A DNA stretch of 60,016 nucleotides from the NCBI RefSeq assembly GCF_017052595.1, contig NZ_JAFIDB010000007.1:1-60016 (forward strand), given 5' to 3'. Both the position numbers and the translations under genes were made by a program. Below are positions 29,229 through 37,121 of the stretch, one piece after another. Numbering within the stretch: the first letter of the stretch is position 1; each line of letters begins with the position of its first letter. The DNA comes from Mycoplasma procyoni. GTDB lineage: Bacteria; Bacillota_I; Bacilli_A; Mycoplasmatales; Metamycoplasmataceae. The notes under the pieces were generated by a model. It searched no databases. It was given only the letters and a program-made list of their open reading frames with translations, and was not told the DNA's origin.

Positions 29229-29282
29229 ATTTTTTAATATCTCTTGAGCGGGTGAATTTAACAACATAGCTTAAGTTATAGG

Positions 29283-29404
29283 TGATTTTTCAGTGGAAAA
29301 TTTTAGGAAAGGAAACTGTAATTTTCCCAAATTTGTCTTTTTTAGGCTATTTTTTACAAAAAATTTCTATTCTAGGATGGAGGAAAACACCAGAAAGGAC
29401 CAAA
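29283..29404 (+). promoter_or_regulatory. Conserved 5' leader of abi3
   Basis: The hairpin GGAAAATT/AATTTTCC and the string AAAAAATTTCTATTCTAG are kept, but the GC hairpin next to the ribosome-binding site is replaced by a weaker TGG/CCA pair. The ribosome-binding site is AGAAAGGA as in the other two. Confidence 0.55.
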
Positions 29405-30376
29405 ATGAAAAAATTTTTAACAACAGAACAACAACTAAAAAGACTAAAAGAAGTAAAGAAAATGAAAACAAGAGAAGGACAAAATAATGAGATTCTAGAA
29501 TTTTTAGAAAACAATAACTATGTCTACTTTTTTACTTCTTTTAAACTTGTATTTGCAGAAATGAAAACTCAAGATGAAATCGATTGAAACGAGGTACGCG
29601 AAGACTGAAAAGATAAAGATAAACACTATAATTTATTTAAAATCCTTTACAAAAGAGACGAAAACAACGGTCATATTTACAAAAATTGATTCAGTTTTGA
29701 TAAATTAAAAACTTTTAATGAAAACAATGAAGCATTTTCGGAATTCTTACTAAATAACATTCTTAAATTAGAAAGAAGAATGAAAAGCGTTTTGGCAAGA
29801 CTGATTGCCCAACTTATGCATGATTCAGAAAATCCTTATTGAAGGGATAATTATGACAAATGACTTGATTTTCTAGAAACCATTTGAGTTGATAATGATG
29901 AATTTCAAAGATTTAAAAAAGGTATAAAAAGTTTCTCGAATCCAATTTGATTTGATATTGAATTCTTTACTTTAGGAAGTCTTAAGTTACTGCTGCTTAT
30001 TTTTTTAAAAAATAGCACTCCTTTAATTAGTGGAGCTGATAAAAGAAAAATAAAGACAATCATATTCAAAAAGCCCATTAATTATAGAAAAGCAAATAAA
30101 ACAATCTCTTTTGCTCTTAGACTTAGAAATTTTTTAGCCCACTCTAAAAATATTCAATATTTTTATATTTTAGAAATTAATAATCTTTTGAAAAAAGAGA
30201 TTGAAAAAGATTTTTGCATAAAAATTATAACACACGATAAAAATGTTTATTTGTATAGATTTTCTGGTCGTAAAGGAGTAATTCCATACACTTTTGATTT
30301 TTTGATTTCCAAAGACGAAAAATCCGTAAATAACTTTATACTCCAAGATATTCAAGATCTAATTAGTTGCTTTTAG
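29405..30376 (+). CDS. Abi3: divergent Abi_2/AbiF-like HEPN ribonuclease
   Basis: A 323-aa protein reading through about eight UGA codons. It keeps the family frame: LTTEQQLKRLKEVKKM, YVYFFTSFKLVFAEM, DKLKTFNENNEAFSEFLLNNILKLERRMKS, and the HEPN motif RNFLAH (R241-H246) followed by SKNIQYFYILE. The middle (residues about 150-230) is clearly different from Abi1 and Abi2. The C-terminus KGVIPYTFDFLISKDEKSVNNF is conserved. It is intact and converges with RNA copy G, which is also of a divergent subtype. Confidence 0.85.
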
Positions 30377-30379
30377 AAT

Positions 30380-30474
30380 TTAAAAAGCTTGCCCTAAAGC
30401 AAGCTTCCACTGTCCTACATACAATTGGACCATTGCCAAAGCATATAGAAACGCTATATGAGCGTCCATTCCTC
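30380..30474 (-). ncRNA. Abi-associated structured RNA, copy G (subtype 2, next to abi3)
   Basis: Minus-strand RNA with -10-like TATCAT (30481-30486). Hairpin 1 is GACGCU/AGCGUU instead of GUCGC/GCGGC, pairing kept. Hairpin 2 is CUAUAUGC/GUAUGUAG with an apical UUGG/CCAA stem. The linker GGACAGUGGAAGC and terminator GCUUGC/GCAAGC match the common pattern. It starts four bases after the abi3 stop. Confidence 0.78.
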
Positions 30475-30530
30475 AATAAAATGATACCATTTTCAAAAAT
30501 ATCCGATCCTACTTTTTATTATTTTTTGGT

Positions 30531-30700
30531 ATATCTTTTTGAAAAGCATAATTATTTTTGCTTCTTTACTTCTTTTAAGCGTGTTTTTACTGAAATCAAA
30601 AGTCAAGAAGAAATTGATTAAATGAGGTTTTTAAAGACTGAAAAGACAAAGATAAACACTATATTTATTTAGAATACTTTAAAAAATAGAATAAATTAGC
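30531..30700 (+). pseudogene. Remnant of an abi3-like gene (N-terminal part)
   Basis: A stretch encoding FEKHNYFCFFTSFKRVFTEI and SQEEID lines up with Abi3 residues about 35-60 (NNNYVYFFTSFKLVFAEM ... DEID). The next codon, UGA Trp in abi3, has become TAA, and the frame is lost soon after; DNA similarity continues through AAGACTGAAAAG and AAAGATAAACACTAT. No start region or HEPN motif is left. Confidence 0.7.
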
Positions 30701-30751
30701 CAAATAAATACTTCTGGTTAATATTCAAACTCAATGAACTTTCTAAAATTT

Positions 30752-30844
30752 TAAAAAGCTTGCCTTAGAGCAAGCTTTCACTGTCCCACATACAATTGAA
30801 CCAATGCCAAAGCATATGGAAACGCTATATGAGCGTCCGTGCTT
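30752..30844 (-). ncRNA. Abi-associated structured RNA, copy H (subtype 2)
   Basis: Minus-strand RNA close to copy G, -10-like TATCAT (30851-30856). Hairpin 2 is CCAUAUGC/GUAUGUGG, so the U-A pair of copy G is a C-G pair here, a clean double substitution. Hairpin 1 GACGCU/AGCGUU, linker GGACAGUGAAAGC and terminator GCUUGC/GCAAGC are kept. It faces the abi3-like remnant. The 230 bases beyond it (30857-31086) show no gene. Confidence 0.77.
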
Positions 30845-31041
30845 TATCAAATGATATCTTAATAACTTTATTTTCTAAATAAACAACGTTTTTGATATGC
30901 GTGCATTTGAACGAAAAACAATTATAAAAACTCGAAGAAGTCGAAAATAACTAAAACTAAAAAGGGCGATTATTCTCTGTATTGAGAACAAACAAAAATC
31001 TCACTAACACAACTAAAATAATTTCTAAAAGTTCTCTATTC

Positions 31042-31070
31042 TTGCGAACAAACAGCATTTTTAGTATAAT
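31042..31070 (+). promoter_or_regulatory. Promoter of the Fic/Doc-like operon
   Basis: TTGCGA (31042-31047) and TATAAT (31065-31070) are 17 bases apart, the best-formed promoter in the accessory region. RNA would start near 31077, ten bases before the first ATG, with AAAGGA between. Confidence 0.75.
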
Positions 31071-31086
31071 TTACAAAAGGAATAAA

Positions 31087-31440
31087 ATGACAAAAAAATC
31101 TTGAATACATCTTCAAAACATTGATTTAATTTTAGAAAAAGTTACTGAAGTTTTTGATTTTCCAGAAAGAGCTGATCGCTCTGTTTATCTTGATTGGTTT
31201 AAAAAAATCACAATTGATTATATTTTAGATTTTTTAAGCTTCGAAGATGCTAAACAAAGAGTTAAAAATCTGACTCATTATTGAAACAGTGAAGCATACT
31301 TATCAAAAGAAAAATTTGATCAATCTAAAGAAATATTAATTGATTATTTCAAAAATTTTAGTTCAATAGAAACAGAAGAATACACCATTATAAACGGGAA
31401 GAAAATTATATTAAGTCAAGAAATTATAAAGGAGTTATAA
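31087..31440 (+). CDS. Unknown 117-aa protein, partner of the Fic/Doc-like gene
   Basis: The protein MTKKSWIHLQNIDLILEKV ... SQEIIKEL looks all-helical, with no signal peptide and three UGA Trp codons. It is preceded by a good promoter and ribosome-binding site, and its TAA overlaps the next ATG (TAATG), so both proteins are made together. A small protein directly before a Fic/Doc gene is often the antitoxin, but I do not find the usual S/T-x3-E-G/N inhibitory motif, so that role is only a guess from position. Confidence 0.7.
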
Positions 31441-32057
31441 TGACACACAAAAAAATATTGCAATATTCTTATGAGCTTATAACATATGCATCTAACTTAG
31501 AAAATGTTAACATTACTCTTGGGCAAACCTATAAATTAATAACTGACATGAAGCAAAATAATTTATCAACACACGATACTTCTATTGTTTTAAATCTCTA
31601 TCAAACATATAAAAAAATCATCAATGAAGAAATAACTTTGGATACAAAAAAACCTATTTTAACTTTAATGGAAATAAATAAGTTAATTGGAGAAAGCATC
31701 ATTTTCAACAATGGAAAAATCAGAGATTTTTCTGTTCAAATTAAAGGAAGTACATACATACCTCCTAAAGTGGATACGAATCAAATTAATGATTTAATTC
31801 TTAATAATCTTTATACAATTTCGATCGATAACATACTTTTTAATATGATTTCAATGATGAAAATGCAACCTTTTGGCTATGGAAACAAACGAAGTTCAAC
31901 AATTTTTAGCAACTTACTTTTAAGTTTACACTATAACAAAATTCTTTTAATTACCCCTGAAAAAATAGAGACTTTCAGAACTTTATTCATAAAATCTTAC
32001 GAAGATGAAACACAAAAAGAAGTATTAATTGACTTTTTAAAAGAGTGTTTAGTTTAA
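31440..32057 (+). CDS. Fic/Doc-family protein with altered active site
   Basis: A 205-aa protein with a Fic-type core: the flap-like GKIRDFSVQIKGSTYIPPK (about residues 92-110) and the active-site loop QPFGYGNKRSS at 143-153, corresponding to HPFxxGNGRxxR of Fic or HxFxxANKR of Doc. The catalytic His is Gln here (Q143), while the anion-binding G-N-K-R part is Doc-like. Fic enzymes add AMP to target proteins and Doc phosphorylates EF-Tu; loss of His should abolish either. It is coupled to the 117-aa gene upstream. Family assignment fairly sure; activity unknown. Confidence 0.75.
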   Translation: MTHKKILQYSYELITYASNLENVNITLGQTYKLITDMKQNNLSTHDTSIVLNLYQTYKKIINEEITLDTKKPILTLMEINKLIGESIIFNNGKIRDFSVQIKGSTYIPPKVDTNQINDLILNNLYTISIDNILFNMISMMKMQPFGYGNKRSSTIFSNLLLSLHYNKILLITPEKIETFRTLFIKSYEDETQKEVLIDFLKECLV

Positions 32058-32116
32058 TTTTCTGTGCAAAACTCACTTCTCAATTTCTCTAAAACAAGAA
32101 TTTTGCTTTCTTTTGG

Positions 32117-32122
32117 TATAAT
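32117..32122 (+). promoter_or_regulatory. -10 box of the glycosyltransferase pair; leaderless start
   Basis: TTGGTATAAT ends only 10 bases before the ATG at 32133, so RNA would start about 2-4 bases before the start codon. No ribosome-binding site is present. No -35 is evident. Confidence 0.6.
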
Positions 32123-32132
32123 TTAAATACTC

Positions 32133-33140
32133 ATGAAGAAAAAAGAAGCTAAAATTTCTATATTAATCCCCTGTTATAATAAAACGGATTTCTATCCGCG
32201 TTTATTTAAGTCTTTAATTAATCAAAAAGATAAAAACTTTAAAATTGTATTTGTGAACGATGCCTCAACAGACAACACACAAGCAATTCTGGAAGACTTC
32301 AAACAAAAATACTCCAATTTATTTGATATTAAAATTTATCAACTAGAGCAAAATTCAGGTCTTGCTTTTGTGAGAAATTTTTTAATTTCTAAAACAGAAA
32401 CCGAGTATTTTTATTTTCTAGATTCAGATGACATAATCACCAAAAATGCAATGAAGCACTACAATAAAGCTTTAGAAAAAAAACCAAATTGTGAGATTTA
32501 TTATTCAAATCACTCACTCACTTACAACAACATCAGAATTCCAAATATACAGAGAAATTACTTTATGAGATTCATAAAAACCAAAAAACAAAAGATGGAA
32601 TATTTAAAATATGGTTCGGCTTATATTTGAAACAAAGCCATTAAGACAGAGTGATTTAAGCAATTTGGAATGAGTTTTTTAAACGGTTATTTATTTGAAG
32701 ATTTTCCGATTTGCTTCTCAATTTTTTTATCAGCTAAAAATACTCATTTTATCAATAAAATTACTTATAAATACTTTTTAAATTCACAGGGATTGAGTTC
32801 CGGAAATTCGCCAAAAAGAATTTTAGGAATTGCAAAAAATCTTGATTATCTTTATTCAAAACTTGAAGAAATCAATACACAAAACATGTTTTCAAACAGA
32901 ATTGAATCAATCTTTTTTAAAAACTTAATTTACTATATTTTCAAAAGAAAAAGTTTTAAAGTAGTTACCAAAAACACAGAACTTTACAGAGAAGTATTTG
33001 AAGAATTCTTTGAAGTTGCTAAAAAATATAACTTTGAACACAAATACAAAAAGTACCAAAACAAATTTAGTTTTGTTTTCAAAAGCAGTCTTAAAAGACT
33101 AAAAAAACTAGAAGGGATTTATTGAAATGAGCAAAAATAA
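32133..33140 (+). CDS. Family 2 glycosyltransferase (first of tandem pair)
   Basis: A 335-aa protein with a GT-A fold at the N-terminus: ISILIPCYNKTDFYPRLFKS (residues 8-27), VNDASTDNTQAI, and the metal/nucleotide-sugar motif DSDD at 97-100. GT2 enzymes transfer sugars from UDP- or GDP-sugars; in mycoplasmas related genes serve glycolipids, capsule or protein glycosylation. No membrane segment is seen, and the C-terminal ~120 residues are basic and helical. It ends with a UGA Trp then NEQK and TAA, overlapping the next gene by 14 bases. It is a paralogue of that gene. Confidence 0.85.
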
Positions 33141-34113
33141 AATTACTCTACTTATTCCTTGTTACAATAAAACAGAATTTTTAGAAAGCTTATTTAAAAG
33201 CATTTTAAATCAAAGTGATCGTGAGTTTGATTTAATTTTTATTGATGATAAATCAACAGACAACACACTGCAAATGCTACAAAATTTTAAAAAACAAAAC
33301 GAAACTCTTTTTAATATTAAAATTATTGCTCTTGAGCAAAATGAAGGACTCGCAAGAGGGAGAAATAGATTAATTGCAGAAACAGAAACAGATTATTTCT
33401 ATTTTCTAGATGCTGATGATCAATTATTTCCTAACACAATGAAATTCTTTAATCAAGCTCTAAAAGAAAAAGATTTTGATATTGTTTATGCTAAAAATAC
33501 CTTAATTTTAAAAAACATGAGAGTTTATAACTTTCTTAAAAAACCTTCTTTTGAAAAAGTTGATAACTTCAATAATGTTGAAAACTATTTAAGTCACTGA
33601 AGTCCCTTTATTTGAAATAAAGCTTATAACAAAAAGTTCTTTTTAAATAGCGGACTGAAGTTTTTAGAGGGTTATAACTTCGAAGATGTGCCAGTAACTT
33701 TTAATTTAATGCTGCTTGCTAAAAGCACTTATTTTATTGATCAATACACCTATAAATACGACCTTAATTTAAAAGGAATCTCAAAAACTCAAAGCCCTTC
33801 TAAAGTTCTAGGAATTGCCAAAAACATGAACTACCTTTATAATGAACTTAAGTTTAGAAATAACATTGAAATCTTCGAAAGAAAAATGGAAAGATTCTTT
33901 TTCAAAAACATTTTAATTCATCTATTTTCTTTTAAAAACTACACAAAAATAGTTAAAAACAAAGAAGAATTTAAAGAAGCTATGACTGAAATTTTCTATA
34001 CATTTAAGTCTCACAACATCGAAGGCAAGCTACAAAAATATAAATCAGCTTCTAGTTTTCTGTTTAAAAACGCAGTTAGAAACTACTACAAACTCAAAAA
34101 GTTATATAACTAA
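33127..34113 (+). CDS. Family 2 glycosyltransferase (second of tandem pair)
   Basis: A 328-aa protein aligned over its whole length with the preceding one: KITLLIPCYNKTEFLESLFKS, IDDKSTDNTLQM, DADD at residues 95-98, GYNFEDVPVTFN against GYLFEDFPICFS, and a similar basic C-terminus ending YKLKKLYN. The start overlaps the upstream gene, with translation probably coupled. The acceptor cannot be told from sequence. A terminator follows. Confidence 0.86.
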
Positions 34114-34118
34114 AACAA

Positions 34119-34147
34119 AAAACTTAACAATTGCTGTTAAGTTTTTT
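34119..34147. terminator. Bidirectional terminator between the GT pair and aspS
   Basis: CTTAACA and TGTTAAG form a stem flanked by AAAAAA on the left and TTTTTTT on the right. It lies 8 bases after the plus-strand glycosyltransferase stop and 16 bases beyond the minus-strand aspS stop, so it can serve both. Confidence 0.85.
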
Positions 34148-34162
34148 TGTTTTGTCTTAGTT

Positions 34163-35863
34163 TTATTTTTTAAGTTCTAAAAAGTACTCATCAAGTTGTT
34201 CTTTTGTAACTTCAGAAGGAGAATCAATCATTAAGTTTATTCCTTTTGAGTTTACTGGGAAAGGAATAACATCTCTAATTGATTCTGAATTGGTTAGAAT
34301 CATAATTAGACGATCAAGACCGAAAGCAATTCCTCCGTGAGGTGGCACACCAAATTCAAGAGCATTTAAGAAGAAACCAAATTGACTTTCTGCTTGTTCT
34401 TTTGTCATTGAAATTGCTTTAAACATTTTTCTTTGGATTTCTGAATCATGAATTCTGATTGAACCTCCAGCAATTTCAAAACCGTTAAGAACTAAGTCAT
34501 ATGCTTTTGCTCTAGCTGATTTTGGATCAGTCTCAAAAGTTGCTAAAGATTGTTCTTGGAACATAGTAAAAGGGTGGTGAGCTGCTGAATAACGTTTTTG
34601 TTCTTCGTCGTATTCAAACATCGGTCAATTAACGATTCAAGCAAATTTATAGCTATTTTCTTTTGCTAATTTGAACATTGAATTAAGCTCAACTCTTAAA
34701 CCTCCAAGCCCTTGACAAACCTTTTCATATTGATCATTAACAATAAATAAAGTTCCGTTTATAAAGTGTTTTTCCTTTATAAAAGAATTTATTTTATCAA
34801 AACTATTGATCTTAAATGATGCAGATTTGATCTCTGAATTTTCAACAATTACATAAAGCAATCTGTTTGCTTTGTTTTTTCTAGCAACTTCATCAAGGTG
34901 TTTAAATTGTTGTTTTGAGATTACTTCGTTTTCAAGTCATAAAGCTTTTGTGACAGGATTTGAGAATAGAAACTCAGAAGCATCATTTAGAGATTGTGCA
35001 TCTAATAATTTATTTTCGTATCTTAAGTCTGGTTTGTCGCTTCCGTAGTTGTCAATTGCAAAGTCATAATCCATTCTTTCAAAAGGAACAGAAATCTCTA
35101 AACCAAGCTTATCAAACAGGTATTTAACCATGTTTTCAACGTGATTTTGCACATCTTTTTCATCAACAAAAGACATTTCCATATCTAATTGGAAAAACTC
35201 GTATTGTCTATCTTTTCTTAAGTCTTCATCTCTGAAAACTTTTGCAAATTGATAGTATTTTTCAAAACCAGAAACCATTAGAATTTGCTTAAATAACTGT
35301 GGTGATTGAGGTAGAGCAAAGAATTTTCCTTCTTTTCTAGTTGGTACTAAAAAGTCTCTTGCTCCTTCTGGAGTTGATTTTGAAAGAATTGGAGTTTCAA
35401 TATCGATAAATTCGTTTTCGTCTAAAAAGTCTCTTAAGATTTTAAATACCTTATTTTTAAAAATAATGTTGTTTTTTAGTTTATTTCTTTTTAGATCTAG
35501 AAAACGATATTTTAGTCTTAATTCTTCTGAAACTTCAATGTTGTCTGAAATTTCAAAAGGAAGTTCTTTAGATTTAGAAAGAACTTTAATGTTTGTTGCG
35601 TTGATTTCGATTTGCCCTGTTTCAAGCTCGCTATTGTATGATTTTCTTTCTACAACAACTCCTTCAACTTCAATTATATATTCTTTAGCTAAATGAACAT
35701 CAATTTCAGAAGGGTTGTAAATTACTTGTGTAATTCCTCAACGATCTCTAAGGTCAATAAAGATTAAATCCTTGAATTTTCTTGTATTTTGAACTCATCC
35801 ATACAGCTTAACTTGTTTGTTAACATCACTTAATCTTAATTCATTATTCTTAATTGTTTTCAT
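34163..35863 (-). CDS. aspS: Aspartyl-tRNA synthetase
   Basis: A 566-aa class II synthetase charging tRNA-Asp. The N-terminal OB-fold anticodon domain includes [20 protein letters not shown]; motif 2 is [18 protein letters not shown] with QLDMEMSF; the bacterial-type insertion is present; motif 3 is [14 protein letters not shown] near residue 520. Five or more UGA Trp codons interrupt it under the standard code. The start overlaps hisS by 14 bases. It is the last gene of secDF-hisS-aspS. Confidence 0.96.
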
Positions 35864-37109
35864 GTTTTCCTTTCAAAAATGCTTCTATTTTTGATCTGTG
35901 TAATTCTGTGTTTTCTTTTGTTTGAAGGTCTTTAATTGTAATGTAATCCGCTTTTTGATCTTTTTCTTTAAAGATTAAAAAATTGTATTGTGTTTGATCG
36001 ACTTTTTTAAATAACTTTTGTGGTTTAAGAGGTGTTTTGTTGTATTCTACAGAGAAGTTTAAGGATCTTAGTTCGAAGATAATTTCCTGTAGTTCTTGTG
36101 TTTCTTGTTCATTGATGATTCCAACAAAGACATCGCTTTTTTGTTCTAAATTAATTTCGTTGTTGTAAAGAATGATTTCAAGCAATCTTTCAATTCCAAC
36201 ACCAAAACCAATTGAAGAAAGGTTTTGGTTACCAATTTCAGAAAATAAGTTATCGTATCTTCCTCCACCAATCACTGTTGCTTTTGTACCTAAAGCAGGT
36301 GATTCAGAAACAAATTCAAAGACTATTTCATCATAATAATCTAGCCCTCTAACTAAAGAAGAATCGACTTCAAATTTGATGTTGTATTTGTTTAGCAATT
36401 GTTGTAGTTGATTGAAATATTCCAGTGTTTGTGTTTCTAAAAAAGAACTTAGAGGAAGAACATTTTGCACAAAGTCTTTTTGTGAATCAATTTTGTCATC
36501 AAGGATTCTTAGAGGGTTTTTATCTATTCTTTGTTGAGAAATTTCACTGAGTTGATCTTTGTATTGCGAGAAGTATTGTCTTAAATATTCAATGTATTTT
36601 AGTCTTTCTTGTTTTGAACCTAATGTGTTAATTTTTAACACATAATCCTGTATTTTCAGTTCTTTTAGAATTGAATCAGCAGCTGAAATAACTTCAAAAT
36701 CATTGTAAATATTTTTTTCTGAAATAAACTCAAAACCTGCTTGATAGAATTGTCTGTATCTCCCTTTTTGAGGACGCTCATATCTAAACATTGGTCCAAA
36801 GTAAAAATATTTATCGTTTGATAAATATAATTTATTCTCTAAAATTAAACGAACAGCAGGAGCAGTACCTTCTGGTCTAAGTGCCATTTTTCTGTTTGCT
36901 TTGTCTTCAAAAACATACATTTCTTTATTTACAATATCAGAAGTTTCTCCTGAAGTTCTTGAAAATAATTCGTAAGTTTCAAAGATTGGTGTTTCAATAT
37001 ACTTAAAGTTTCAGCTCTTTGCTTTTTCAAAAACTACTTGTCTTAATTTTTGATAAGCATTAGCTTCAATTCCGTAAATATCTTTTGTTCCTTTAGGTTT
37101 TTGATACAC
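35850..37109 (-). CDS. hisS: Histidyl-tRNA synthetase, GUG start
   Basis: A 419-aa class II enzyme charging tRNA-His. Visible: KPKGTKDIYGIE at the start, motif 2 region MALRPEGTAPAVR and FRYERPQKGRYRQFYQAGFE, the HisA motif RGLDYYDEIVFE, motif 3 SIGFGVGIERLLEI, and a C-terminal anticodon-binding domain. No ATG precedes the conserved N-terminus; GTG at 37107-37109 follows AAAGGA at the right distance and gives a normal length. It begins 12 bases after the secDF stop and overlaps aspS. Confidence 0.94.
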
Positions 37110-37121
37110 GATGTATCCTTT

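Noticed and set aside
25600-30860. CRISPR array
   Set aside because: The recurring elements are about 95 nt, vary in sequence, are separated by genes or unequal gaps, and each has its own promoter and terminator; no short direct repeats with uniform spacers.
31087-31440. 117-aa protein as a proven antitoxin
   Set aside because: Position suggests it, but no known antitoxin fold or inhibitory motif is visible.
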